A DNA stretch of 64,000 nt from Tigriopus japonicus (lineage: Eukaryota > Arthropoda > Copepoda > Harpacticoida > Harpacticidae). The stretch lies in the NCBI GenBank assembly GCA_010645155.1, contig JAAGOF010000128.1:248179-312178 (forward strand). Direction: 5' to 3'. The notes below the pieces were generated by a model, which saw only the letters and a program-made list of their open reading frames with translations, was not told where the DNA came from and made no database searches. This document shows, piece by piece, positions 34,675 through 47,295 of this stretch (positions are counted from its first letter, which is position 1; every line of letters starts with the position of its first letter). The position numbers and the translations under genes are program-made.

Positions 34675-36940
34675 GTTACGGTGAATTGGTCACAGTAAAA
34701 AGGTCACACGTGTCAAGACGAAGTTTAGTGTTGCCAAAAATGCCGAGACATATATTGGTACTTTTTGAAGTAAGGCCATCTAAGGGCACATTTCGGTGGA
34801 AAAACTAATTGATCGTCTGTTCCAAAAAATGCAGTGAAATATAAGACAATATTTTTTTCTCTTCATTGTTTTTTTTCAGAGGGTGGTTGGCTTTACTATT
34901 TTGCGCATTGAGTGCGGCTTTAAGTCACATTGGCACTTTAAATAACAAATTTACTTACCTTGAGATCATGCATGAAAGAGCATCTAAGACATTTGCAGGT
35001 CAACTGCGTAAAGCGACATCTGATAGAAAAAGGCCACAACTGTTAAAATATCAGAGTACATAAATAGCAGCCTATTTACTTTTCCATGTCAACTCTATGG
35101 TTCTATGATAGCTATTTGCCAAAGTTAATGTTAACGCACACTATTGTAACTAATGATCGTTCTAACTTTTCGTAGTCCGATAAAACTCTCAAGAGGCAAA
35201 GTTAAGCTTTGCTTGCCGTTAGTAACTTTTGAAAATCTTCCACAAGCTTCCAAAATGTCTCAACTGATGTGGTGAGGGCATAATTCATGACTCTGACTGG
35301 GGCGCTTCCTCTTCCTGAAGGACTGTCATAAAACGACTCTTCTAATCCGACTTGATCCATGGAACATGCTTTTGCAATGGAAATGCATCTTTCCTCACTT
35401 GTCTTAGCTGTAAAGATTCCAACTCAAGTGAAGATTGTGGCCAAGTGCTTTCGTTTGCCAAAAATAGTTCACAAGACAACATTCAACAAAGCTCTTTTGC
35501 CAAGTAAATTGTCTTTGCAATATTATTCAAAAGCTCGCCTAGTACACTTTTGTGGAAGCTTGTTTTGCTAACATTTTTGGGTAGGACCAAAAAAAAGTAT
35601 CATAAATTTATCTCTTGGCTTGAATGAGCTCGAAATTCGATTTGCCTTGAAGCATTCAAGTATTCAAGATATGGAAAACAATTTTCAAATTTTAGGGAAT
35701 TTGGGGATGGTATTTGGTGCACATAAAAACATTTATTGGCCGCATTGATCACCTACTTTCACGTGTTTTCCTTCTTATTGGTCCACATTCTTTGTCCAAG
35801 ACTCTGGAACTCAAGGTCAACAAAATATGGGGAATCAGTCTGGATCCTCGTTAGCAAACTGATATGTTGGGTTCAAATAAGATTCATGACGAGTCTCATT
35901 ACTTGGTATCGGTTCTTGTGCGCGTTGCAGAACACATTTCACGATTGATTTGATGGACAGAATTGGATCGGCCAAAATATCTGGAACGTGCCAAGTGAGG
36001 CACGAATGATCCACCCATAAGAGTGGCTGGCACGGAAATCTTTTCAAATCCCCCTGAGAGCCCATTTCTCGAGTTGGCCTGGAAGATGCAGTTATGAATT
36101 GTGGCATGGTGCTCCCAAATCATATACAGTACAACAGCGTGTTCCACCCAACCAAGAGTATGGAGCAAGAATAAACAAGTGACTTCGTGATATGGGTGCA
36201 GGATTCCTCGCAAAAGATCCAGTTTTATGGCGTTGATCCAATGTCAAATTTTGTCATGCTAGTTGTTGATTTTACTTCAGCACCAGGAATACAGAAAGCT
36301 GTCCCAATCATGCTGAGATTAAGTGCAACTACCGGAAGTGTTTTGTCCCTAGCTTCTTCAGTTTGTTTGCTCCACTTCAATTGTGTAAAAGGTGCCATTC
36401 AGATGGAACGTTTTCAACAATGATGCCTTTGAAAACATGTTTTGTGCCGCACACGATTGCTTTTTTGGAATATAAATAATTGCTCAACCAGCAGAGGTGA
36501 GCAATCACGAAACCGAGGCCATACGTGTGCGGGTATTGAAGTAATAGTGGGTGTGGCCTGGAGGTTTTAGAGGTTCCAAAGTGATAAACATTAGAGCCAT
36601 CGATGGCATGACACTCTTGGGTCTCTAGTTCTAGCATCAAACTTACAAACTTCAGTTTCTTGCCGATTTTTTTGCAACTTGACCTTGGCCAAGGGTCCTG
36701 TTAGGGGCTAGATTAGATAATCTCTACGTAAGCATAGCCGTTCCTGTTTCTGCCGAACTACGAATTACGGGATTGGAGGTTGCTTTGGAATCTAACAAAA
36801 TCAAATATTAGTGAGTTGTCTTTGGGGGGTTGGAACTGATACCAATGGAATACCAGTAGACAGGTGCCCTATGAAACAGGCAGGAAAGTTTTTTGCCGGA
36901 TTTGCATAAATCTATTTGTGAACAATCCATATTTAATCCT
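34675..36940. other. No confident gene; possible decayed coding region 35850-36640
   Basis: Between 35850 and 36640 both strands carry 80-105-codon open frames with less AT bias than nearby DNA, but frames are broken and I recognise no family. The rest shows nothing. Confidence 0.25.
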
Positions 36941-37012
36941 GGCTCAGTGGTCTAGGGGTATGATTCGCGCTTCGGGTGCGCGAGGTCCCGGGTTCAAATC
37001 CCGGCTGAGCCC
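36941..37012 (+). tRNA. tRNA-Pro (anticodon CGG)
   Basis: Complete 72-nt cloverleaf: acceptor GGCTCAG/CTGAGCC (36941-36947, 37005-37011) with discriminator C37012, A-box-containing D arm TGGTCTAGGGGTATGA, anticodon stem CGCGC/GCGCG with loop TTCGGGT and anticodon CGG at 36973-36975, T arm CCCGGGTTCAAATCCCGG with a good B box. No intron. The gene appears functional. Confidence 0.97.
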
Positions 37013-37021
37013 TCTCGATGC

Positions 37022-37026
37022 TTTTT
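37022..37026 (+). terminator. RNA polymerase III terminator of tRNA-Pro
   Basis: A run of five T residues 9 bp after the tRNA end; a second T7 run follows at about 37031. Confidence 0.8.
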
Positions 37027-40000
37027 AGAGTTTTTTTAAGAGCTAAATTGAGTCTTGAAACGTCAAGTGAGGGTGAAAAGCCAGTAATTTTTGATTTATA
37101 ATGCACTCTTTGTCTATGCTTCTTCAAGTGTGGGTGGGTTTGTCTTCTACAGGGTCGATAGCCCAGATGAGGGTAGATACTTGGAACTAGTCACAAAAAG
37201 GCTCTTTTTCATAGATTTTTAACGGTTCAAAATCTCGAATATGTATGAACAGCACTTTTCCCACATTTCCTTATTGAAACCCTTAGGTATGGACAAGAGC
37301 ATTGCATTGGTGAGGTAATGGGGCTTTAGTTCGGGCAATGCCTTCAAGGGGAGAAAGGCAGAATTTGGGGCTGGAAGGGGCTCAGTAGTATCTCCCTATG
37401 TCTCACTTTTAAGGATTGATCAAATAAAAACGTATATTGGCTTTGATTAGGAGTAAAAAAGACACCCTTTATGTGTTAGAACCGCCGTTGCCGTTGAAAT
37501 GTGTTTAACTTTATGCTTTAAACTTGGTCCGCCAACCTTCTATTTCTTTGCTAAGTGATCTACACTGCTGGATGTTCAAAGAAACTGAGTCCAAGGATCG
37601 ACCGCGTGGAGGGTAAAACAATATGATAAACTGACAAATGATAATCTCAGGTTGTTATGTCAGCGAGCTGAGACAATTCAAATTTGAGTTTCCCGCCCCC
37701 TCCATCCTTGAATTTCTGGCAACCCTGCCCTGCACTTGTTTATGGCGGAAAACATTTTTTATTGAACGTTTGGTGTGGTCATCCACAATTTTTCACAAGT
37801 AAATAAATATCTCTAAACAAATATCAACGTTTCCGGTGTTTGCTTGGAGTCAATGTCGACCCGCCGACCAGCTAACTGGACTTAGTGACGGTTGGAAGGG
37901 ATATATTGTGGAAGCCACATTTAAAGGACCTCGGATAGGTCGTCACACAGGTGATCGTTTTACCTTCCACTACATCGCAAAATCTATAAATCATGGCCTG
38001 AACAAGTAGTTCCGCCGCGGTAAATTGCAATGGGTCCAGTAATCAAGAATATGATAAAACCAAAGATGAGAGATGAATCAACGCATCATCGGGGGCATGG
38101 CGTACAAGGCACAGACATGGGGTAAATAATCAAACAATCTTTTGATGATGACTCAACAAAGGAAATGTTACAGATTACCACTTACGGCTAAGTTACTACA
38201 ACGAAAATTCAACTGAACATTAACTGCACTGAAATAACCACTCATTTTAGTACATTGGCGGGCTTTAAGCTGTATTTCTGGAATTCGTCCTAAGAAACCA
38301 AGAGGGCCTTGGTTCCCAAAGCTCAGTAAGATGGCGTAGTGCGAATTGCCTTAATTGCTTAACGTTATATAAGTAAAGGCGCACTTTTAAAGGTTGAATT
38401 TTCACCAAAGATTGGTGAAAAGATTCAACCTCTAAGGGTGTGTCGCCATCTTACGGTAGGTGATTACACCAATTTGTACAACGCCATCTTTGGGGCCTGA
38501 GAAAAGTAAAAAGAGCAGTGCAGGGTCCATTAAAAGAATATCGCCATTATTGACACTCAGATGACTAGACGTGTTCAACATGTGCTTTGGATGTTGCCTC
38601 TTATTCTCAAATCCAGGCACTCATCATCAGGAAAAGCGGCATTTTTTGCTTGGGAATTTAATGCAAAAACATTTTGGGCCCTTTTTGCAAGTTTTGCGCT
38701 TATTTGCTTCTTTATGCAATTTACTGACTGTGGAAAAATTGAACAGAAAAACGTGAGTTTCAAGGGATGAAACATAACTTCTAGAAAAATATCTAAGGAG
38801 TTTTTTCAAAATGGATACGAAAGCAAGTGATTTCGCAAAATCGTATTTTTTTAAGTTGAAGTTTTCTCATACCAATTTCGGAAGAAGTGGCACCATTATA
38901 TAATGTGAAAGATATAAGGCTAATTCACCTTAATAACTGACGTGTCCCAACAAGGAAGATGTTTTTTCTTAGGAAATATACACGTTTTTCCAAAATGAAG
39001 TTCGATAAGTCTAATTAACCTTTAAAAAAGAAGGACAAACAATAGCAGATATTAGTCCGGACACTCAAGAAAGTAAAAGGTTGCTGGGCGGTTCCGAGCT
39101 TCTTTGGATAGAAGCCTTCCTAAGTGGGGATCCCATCTCAGGGATTCCAAGAATCTTACATGATGAGGACTCGTTTATTGTCGCCTATCCCAGTTTTTTT
39201 GCCCTCGAGAGATCATCACTTCGGTTTAGACTCGTTTGCTTTTAGTTTGTTTGCCGTCATACGATTATAAGCCAAAGTACGTTTTTCCACCGTTTCAAGA
39301 TGGGTTTTCACGTTTTGTACACTAACCTTAGTGAAATGATGAGCAAGCAAGCATGTATTTGAGAGAGTGATGGACCAAAAGCACTTTTGGTCGAAACTTT
39401 CGGCGAAATCTCGGTTTTGGTCATGCCTACTGAAACCGAAAGCAGATACATACTTCAAAGAATGGAGATAGACAGCAAAATTATTTTTTTAGTCCTTTAA
39501 AACTTCATTTTTCAGGTTTTGAGAAATATGTCGGTGTTCAATTTCGAATACATGAGCAATATTATATATAAATTTGTGGTCAGCTGCTTTAAGTTTCGGT
39601 TAACATCCCTTAGGTCCATCATCACTAATATGATTTAAGTTTCTTTTTTATCGATAGTGAAGGTGAGAAATAAAATAAGGGATGAGAAAACCACCCTGAC
39701 AAACGTCTTGATAGAAAAGACGTTCTATCAAAATCACCTATAAACATTTAACAAAATCCCTAATATTTGTTTCTCAAATGCCCTCTTTCCCAGATATCTT
39801 TTCTTCATTCCACTATTTCATGGGTCTGCTTAAAAAAGCCCCTGTACTTCACAATAACACACACACACTCATAGTACACCTATACAGACATAGTAGACCC
39901 CTGAGACACAATTGAAGCATTGAGAAACACCGGATGTGTACGAAAGACCGTAGAACTATGTACATCTTGCTCAAACAGGTCCACCAAAACTCCCCTGAAA

Positions 40001-40197
40001 ATGCACAACTCGGGATTATGACTTTAAATAAAATGTAAATTTGATTACACCCGCGAGATTTGGTCCTATCTCCTCGAATACCCAACGACGAAGGTAGAAC
40101 ATTCATTCCCCTTCATGAAGAGCAATCCTCGAAGTCTCGTTCTTAAAGGAAATCTGAACACATGAGTGCAATTTCAAATTCCACTTCCTCCTTTCAG
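37027..40197. other. Gene-less region between tRNA-Pro and the TRPC gene
   Basis: No coding region is supported. It contains one hairpin (listed separately) and a short ACAC tract near 39860. The final part is the presumed 5' region of the TRPC gene. Confidence 0.4.
38378..38447. repeat. 70-bp hairpin
   Basis: Arms GGCGCACTTTTAAAGGTTGA and its near reverse complement meet at TTCACCAAAGATTGGTGAA. GTAAGATGGCG at 38327-38337 recurs inverted at 38444-38454, suggesting a small MITE. Confidence 0.6.
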
Positions 40198-40216
40198 ATC
40201 CCGAGAGTTCAAGACC
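40191..40216 (+). promoter_or_regulatory. 3' splice acceptor and 19-nt leader of TRPC coding exon 1
   Basis: A strong acceptor (CTTCCTCCTTTCAG, AG at 40196-40197) is followed by 19 nt and ATG at 40217 in a very good Kozak context (AAGACCATGG). Either an upstream 5' non-coding exon or a spliced leader joins here. Confidence 0.6.
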
Positions 40217-41091
40217 ATGGACATGAACATGTCCAGCCTTTATCCCGAAATGCGCTTTTCTTGGGAGATCAAGTCGGTGGACGCACTTTTCTGTAATGGA
40301 ATGACCCGTGTGGGAGATTTGAGTCGGGAAGCCATCTTGCAAGCTATCAAAGACGAGGATCTGAGTGTCCTCAAGGAAGATGTCAATCGGAACTTGTTTA
40401 ACGACAAGAAATTCTGCAAAGAGTGTGTCACCACCGCCGTGGCCAGCACCCAAAACATCGATATCATCGAAGAAATCATCGACTTTCTCACCACTGCATC
40501 CGAAGAGACCCGTTGTAACGTAGATGCCTCAATCAAAGAAGCTCTCAGATCAGCAGTGAAGGTTGAGGACGAGCATTTGGTCTTGGGCATCCTGGACAAC
40601 TTCCACAACAATAAGAAGATCAAAACTCTTACCGATATGAATGAGCTTATCGAGCATGCAGTCTATTGCGCAGCTGTTGAAGAGGACAGCAATATTCTCC
40701 ATGCCATTCTGAAATGGAACTTGGCCAACAAAACCAAGAAGTTTACACACAAAAGCAAGGCTTACGCCGGATCCACTGGAGGGCCAAAAGTTAATAGTGG
40801 CTCATTACTCTATGCGGCCAAGAAGAACGATTACGAGCGCGTTAAAATTATGTTTCGATATGGATATCGTCTAGAGAGAATTGAAAAGATCACTGACCCT
40901 CTCAAGCGCATTGAGTTGTTCAAGGCGATAACGAGTCCAGCGTACATAATTGCCACCCTGGAAAATGTCAATGACGTGTCCAGCGAGTTCTTTTGCCCGG
41001 TGAAAAAGTGCTTCGAGTTTGCTTGTGAAGCTTCGGCCAAGGCCAAAAACACACCCGAATACAAACGGGAATACCAAGAGATTGAACACAG
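40217..41091 (+). CDS. TRPC-type cation channel, coding exon 1 (N-terminal ankyrin region)
   Basis: First of three in-phase exons of a transient receptor potential channel of the canonical (TRPC) class, a plasma-membrane cation channel. Exon 1 encodes 291 residues plus two bases of the next codon and ends at donor AG|GTAGGA. It holds an all-alpha ankyrin-like region (units such as LREAILQAIKDEDLSVLKED-type helices, and GSLLYAAKKNDYERVKIMF), then the start of the TRP_2 domain: DPLKRIELFKAITSPAYI and CFEFACEASAKAKNTPEYK, matching the TRPC pattern R...YKALASPAYI...AFELSWEL...F..EY. The match is clear in layout but diverged, so the subfamily within arthropod TRPC (trp, trpl, trp-gamma) is not assigned. 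Met codons two and four residues on (40223, 40229) are alternative starts. Confidence 0.82.
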
Positions 41092-41109
41092 GTAGGATCA
41101 GGATCAACA

Positions 41110-41828
41110 AAGGGCTGCACATTTCATGAAAATGCATTTTATTTTATTTTTCCCGATTTTATTGCAGTTTTTTCATAATCTTGGTTGATGTGCATTTATT
41201 TTAGGCGTTTTTATTAAATTTTTATTTTATTAATATATTTATATTCCGCAATAGGTTTTTACACCCTGACATGAGCGTGAGTCGCAATAAGCTTATTTTT
41301 GAAATTTGGTGCATTTTTTTCTTGCCGATTTGCACTTTCAGCATTTTTGCAAGAATTTTGTGCTTTTCCTGTTTTATTGATGAACATCCATTTTTTGTTG
41401 CCTTTGACATACCTGATTGACCAGACGTCGTTCACATTTTTCCTATTCTTCTCTTTTTGGGAGACTTGGCTGATATTTTTCAATATTTTTCAATGAGGTT
41501 TTCATGATAAATTTGAGAAGGATTTTTCGAGCACCATGTAAGAAAACGTATTATTGTGAAGGTTTTCATTTTCTCTTTGACATTATTAGTATTACAAGTA
41601 TTGCCTTCAGCAAAAGAAAGGCAATTTCGAAAAACAATGTGTTTTAGGTGCAGGCGTTTCAGACTCAAAACGTAAAATTTTACTTCACTGACAAAAGGGC
41701 TCTGTACAAATAAAATTGAGTCCGAATGATCCTCAACTATTTGCATTTTCTTATTACATTTTTTGGCATATTTGCTGCATTTCTTTTGCATTTTTAGCGT
41801 TTTTATTTGCATTTTGTGGGCAGCCCTA
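41110..41828. mobile_element. About 719-bp hAT-like element just inside TRPC intron 1
   Basis: Ends AAGGGCTGCAC and, inverted, TAGGGCTGCCC; flanks ATCAACA and ATCATCA match at 6 of 7. The interior is full of TTTTGCATTT/GCACTTTC words. It starts 18 bp past the exon 1 splice junction. No transposase. Confidence 0.55.
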
Positions 41829-43844
41829 ATCATCATCACCGTCCTTAATGACTTTCTGGGGAGCTAATTAGTTCCTCGCCACCGTTCGTTATCAATCACG
41901 TCTACTGTGAAGGCTGTTTTACTAGTAAAGCATTGGATCTCTAGCTATCCTGACGAAGCACAATTTTATGGTAATTCAGCATTCAGTGGAAAATAAGGTT
42001 ATTGTTACAATACAATCAAGGCAGTATGCCTCTCAAGGGAGAAGAAAAAAGAAATAGTTTTTGATTGTCAGACTTCATCGACAACGAATTTTCTTGTGTT
42101 CTGGTCCTCTTTCGAAAAAAGTGTTGCTGAAATGGATTTGAAGCTAAAATCCATTGGCATGATTGATCTATTAGACATGATTAAAATGAAAGAGTTCAGA
42201 TCTGCTCGATATTTTCTATCTTTATGCCCCATAAGCTACAAAGTAGTACGAAAAAACAACAACAAAGACACACTAAGATTTAAGATCTTAAAACTAAAGG
42301 AAACGTACTGAAGTATATTTATATCATGTCGTAGGTCTCTCATCAAAATCAAAAATGATCTACCCTTAAATAACCCTCCTTACTTTACTGCACATCAAAA
42401 GGTCTAGTGCTGGAATCATTTATATATCAATAACAAAGTCCTTAGCAAACCCCAGGATATTTCCTAATTTTTCAACGGCATAGTAGTTTAGATTTCTTGT
42501 TTTGTCATAAATTGCTGCTCACATTTAAAAGACGTTAATTGTGAACTACCCTGTATTTCATAATAAGATAAAGTTAGAGATGATATCGTCCATACAATGG
42601 GCGTACTACTTGAGGTTTGCGTCAGACAACTCATCGTTCACAATGTGTGCTTGTTCCGAGTGCCTACATGGTAATCCTTTCCTGGCCTCACCAATAAACC
42701 AATAATTGCTGTCTATCAAGCTCGAGAACACTGATTGCATCTCAACTAACCAAAGTGGAATCTTCCTTCATTCTCATATTCAGTTGGCTTTAAGAATCAG
42801 ACCACATCATGCATGTAAACACGCCTGGGTTTTTTAATTGACCCTATAAGTATTGTGCAAGAGATAACAGTGGATCATAAAGATACCATTTTATCCCCAA
42901 ACTTGTCTTCGCCTTTACCAAACTTAGTTGTTTGCCTGTTGTTTAACAAGAGGAAACTTTTCCAAGGTACAAAAAGTACCTTTGATTTATGGCTTTTGCC
43001 GCTTTTGAAGTCACATTTGTTTTGAGAGGGACCATTACAAGTGAGCTGGTGAAAGTCTAAATAAATCACCTAGGCTTGGAACGAGGTGAGACACACATTT
43101 CGTTACTTGGCTTTCACATTGTTCAGATTTCAGCGCTATCTCTTCGCCGGCTTTTCATATCAATAAATAACTCTGAAATGTCACTACAGAGTACGGAGAA
43201 ACTGAAATAAGCTATGGGATAATGGAGACATTGCTTGAATTTGACCTCATTGTAAGGACAGAATTCAGTCCAAAGGGGAACACAGTGGTACCCAAAAACA
43301 TCACACGTCTGAGCTTTTCGTTGGATTGGGGTTTAAGATTTTAAGGGTTTTATATCTTGGCCGAAGGGAAGGGATGTAGTAGGTAGATGATTGATTAGTT
43401 TTGAATGTTGTTCATCTTAAAGGATCAGACGTCATTTCAGTGTGGGAAAGGAAGTTTAGAAAAAAATATTCACATGAAGATTTTTTTCAAGATTAACAAG
43501 GATTTTAGGATGCCGATCTTTGAAGCTTGATGATAAGGCAGAAATTTAATGAGATATCTAAAACTAACAAGTCATTGGGGTGGAGTGAGGGTCACGTCGA
43601 TTGTGGCTAAAAACTACCACATGTTCATCTCGCGTCTTTTGACTTTCCTTGCCCTTTTGACCACATTTGATTCCATATGGGGTAATTAGTATCTACCCAA
43701 GACTTGAACTCTAGTTCTACAAGACCTCTAATCCTTAAATCGATGCCGAGTTCCTTTGGGAACCTGTATGGGAGCATGTGGAGATTAGAGACCCTAAAAT
43801 ACAAGCTGGTGGGTGAAATCCATGGAAGCCCAACTAACACACAT
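41829..43844. other. TRPC intron 1, no features seen
   Basis: AT-rich intronic DNA; no bounded repeat or gene. Confidence 0.35.
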
Positions 43845-43846
43845 TA

Positions 43847-44129
43847 GCTGAGTTTTTATACCCTGTGACAACTTGAGTTGTTACAGAAAGTTTACGTTAC
43901 CACACGCTGTTGGCTTCATTTGTAAACATGAAAGTATGCAAGTTGCGACAAGAAATTGTTTTTTAGAAAGCTCAGCTTATAAACCACGTCACAAAACTTT
44001 TTCATCACTTTTGCCACAGGATTTCTTGTCCTAGCTTATGTACTTTCGAGTTTGCAATTGAAGTCAACGGCGTGTGGTAGCGAAAAATTTCTGTAACAAC
44101 TCAATTGTCACAAGATGTATAAACTCAGC
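43847..44129. mobile_element. 283-bp mariner-type MITE
   Basis: Inverted repeats of about 75 bp beginning GCTGAGTTTTTATACC (inner conserved GAGTTGTTACAGAAA and TACCACACGC), flanked by TA on both sides (43845-43846, 44130-44131). No coding capacity. Confidence 0.75.
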
Positions 44130-44872
44130 TACTGCCTGTGACGTCTTCCAACATGTGGGAAGCAAAAGTTCATGATTATAAAGGAAACCTTTTCTTATCA
44201 GAAACACATCTAAGTTATTTAGCTCATTTGACAACAAAGTTTGTTTAGTGAAATCCTTAAGCCTGGTGTTTGCAGTATTTATCTGGAAAGTAAAAAGTGC
44301 ATTTTGATTAGTGTGGAGTTGAAACAAGTACCAATTAATGTCTCACATTGGATGACTAGCAACTTACTCAACAAGGAAGAAGTGCTCTGGTTTGCCATTG
44401 AACTTTGATCAGAATCAGCTGAATGTTAATACTATCTCTTGGTCATATATAATCACCAGTGTGAACTGTCTGCACCGCAAGTTAGGCTACAATGGCCAGT
44501 CTCTATATTAGGGTCCCTATGGAGACCACCCAACATTGCATGTCAGATTCAGGATTTGGCAGGGGTAACCAAGGAAATCGAAAGGGGTAACCCATTGACA
44601 TTAGAGGTGAGAAAGTTGTCAATGTACATTTATCTCTTTGACTGTTCCAAAATCCAAAAGCTCCTTTTTAAGAAAATCCGAACTTTTGATGTCAAGGAGG
44701 AGGTACAGCTAGTTACTTTTGGGCTTTATGAAATTGTCGTTGTCAAAACTTATTTAAACGTCTGATATTTCTTGTAAGGAGGCATCAGAAAAGGAGAAAA
44801 TATAAAATCTAAGAGGCCATTAGAAACTTGCCTTCATAGTCAATTCCCCATTCATATTACTGTCATATCAGC

Positions 44873-46028
44873 AACAACTGAGTGGGAAGTCACAATACAT
44901 AAATAAGATTGGGAGGTCACAGTACAAATTAAACCTCAAAGATCAGCATAACACAAAAGTTTGAACTGTTTTCAAACTTCACAATATATACTGGACAAAG
45001 CAATACAAAAGTGTGGAGGCTGCACATATTTTTTACTTCAGTAGTACAAGCCTTCAAATTATGGTGGTCGTTTTGGTTCCTCAGAATTGTCAATTCTCTC
45101 ATCAAATCCTATAAGATTAGTCCAATACCTCCTTCACGTGGAGAATAACAGAGTTTCTCATGTCACTTTATCACTTCCAAAATATTTCAATGAACACTTT
45201 TGCTCTGAGAGTAAACATGTTCATGATGTATACGCTTTCAAACCACACATTTAATTAACATGAGGAACTTTACAACAGATTTGATGTTATATTGTCAGTT
45301 GGTAAAGTGTTAATGACAAATATTGGAGTTAAGCACGAAAAATAAAGGTAACTTTTGCGTGCCATCCAAGGATGCTCTTTTAAATACCCACTATATTTGG
45401 CTTTTGAATTGAGCCAGATTAATAATTTAGTACTCATTGATTCAGTCAAGGCATCAAATCCCCACATTTTTCCGCTCCAGAGACCATCATTCGCAATCCA
45501 TCACAAAACTTGCTCGCTCTCTTTGCTTTATGACAGTTTTTTTACCGTCTGATCTGAAGCTTTGATCTACATAGAGAGAGTCGTGGTCTGAAGAAATTTG
45601 GAACTAATCAACCGGAATGGTCGAGTGCTTTTACCATACGTTATTTCAAACTTCAAAGTGACAAGCCTTTTTTGTACGAAATCATCCATCAAAGACGACA
45701 GGGAGTTTCAAAAGAGACCGATCGCCATCCGCGCCTTATCATTTTACATTGGACTTTATCAAACTTGATTACATTTGGCATGATTATCATCAAGCTTGAA
45801 ACGTGTATGAAATAATTTCTTATCACTGGAGTGACAGAATTATAAAACACATAATGCTGTTTCTTGAATCTTCTTCTACTAGAAATAATGGCAACTGCGT
45901 ATTTTTCAAACTTAGGTTTAAGTGATGATCATGAAGAGCTTAAACTGGTTAGATGTTTTATGAGAGGGAGACTCTATTAGTGCGGTGACCTCCCAGTTTT
46001 ATGTATTGTGACCACCCACTCAGTTGTT
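44873..46028. repeat. Inverted repeat pair spanning about 1.16 kb
   Basis: 44873-44920 (AACAACTGAGTGGGAAGTCA...GGGAGGTCAC) recurs inverted at 45985-46028 with a small gap. Probably the ends of a non-autonomous DNA element; no target duplication seen. The interior holds no recognisable ORF. Confidence 0.6.
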
Positions 46029-47295
46029 CGTTAAAGGTCCGTATATCATCAAAGCCAAAATGGGAATTTGGTACAATTTCGCCTATCCATGAGTTTACAC
46101 ATGTACCCATTCTTTTCGGCTTTGTCTATATTTATCAGCCCTAAACATGGTATTCGCTGTCGCTGTTTTCATTTATTATCCTTTGGGACCCAAATGTTGA
46201 TCATTTGAACCTATTCTATTTTTGGTAGGAATTGGCATTTTTTTCTCTAGTCAATTTTTTTTTTGTGTCCATGAGCATGAAATGAATTTGAAATGTGTTC
46301 TCCTAAACGTTTTAGAGTTAAAAAGTGACCTTCCTCAAAAGATTATCTTTTAACTAGCTTTCCACCATTTTCTTCCAGCAAAAACAAAACAAGTAAACTT
46401 AACTTATGAAAAATCTTGTATTGCAAAATATTGATATGCTTAGAATTTCTTGGGGACTTCTCTGTGAACATTTTCTGTTAGTCCAAGTGTTTCAAAGATG
46501 AACTAATTCTTCGTTCCATGCAAAATCAAAGCTGGAAAATAGTATTGTCAATATCCAGCAACATATGCAGTGGTTCAATAGACATCGCATATACAAAATA
46601 AGTATTACGGAAGCAACAAAAATGTTCTCACTTTAAGAGATATTTTTATTAAGTAGTCTTATTTTCAGTTGAGCTGCTATTTCAAAACACCCTATAAATT
46701 CAATGTGTTTGGATTTTTTTTCTGAGCAATTTCATTTTCAAAAAGAATTTCTAAGATTTCCATGATGTAACAAAATTGATTAACCGGAATGAAACGAGGG
46801 AAAAAGTTCTATCATTTGAAAATTCTATTTTTAATGAGCTTTAAAACTTTGACGTTCAGAAAGACTTTCACCTGCATGAGATGACAAAATTACGAGTTTT
46901 TCGATTATGAACGTACATCCTGTTCGTAATTGCCAAATAAAGTCATTTTAGACCTTGCATTTAGTCGTACTATCTTGACAAATGATTTGTTTTCTTGCCT
47001 TGGTGAACTCTGAAGCTGTTTTTAATTGAATTTATGTGTCATCAAACTGTCAGAGCCGTTTGTGCCTTCCTTATCGTAAACAGATCTTTAGTAGTCAATT
47101 CTCAACGGAACTGGAGCAGAAAGCGGCCTATGGCCCAAAAGCATTGGGGGAGTTCATTTCGTTCGTTCGTTTCGCTTTTAAGGTGCGCTCACTTTTTGGC
47201 CCTGAAGACGAACATCTTATGGTTGCATGGACAAGCGTAGCTGGTGATGAGACAACTGACATTTCGAGCAAGTTTGACAAAAGGTTTTGTCAATA
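46029..47295. other. TRPC intron 1, one unassigned open frame
   Basis: Mostly featureless. On + 47036-47383 is open for 115 codons (no ATG start; contains FSTELEQKAAYGPKALGEF and SLFGPEDEHLMVAW). Composition is coding-like but I recognise no family. Confidence 0.25.

Noticed and set aside
36187..36640. Membrane-protein-like frames on both strands
   Set aside because: Frames are broken within 80-100 codons, no splice-consistent assembly, no family recognised.
40103..41137. Several antisense open frames over TRPC exon 1
   Set aside because: Shadows of a long conserved coding exon on +; none has an independent signature.
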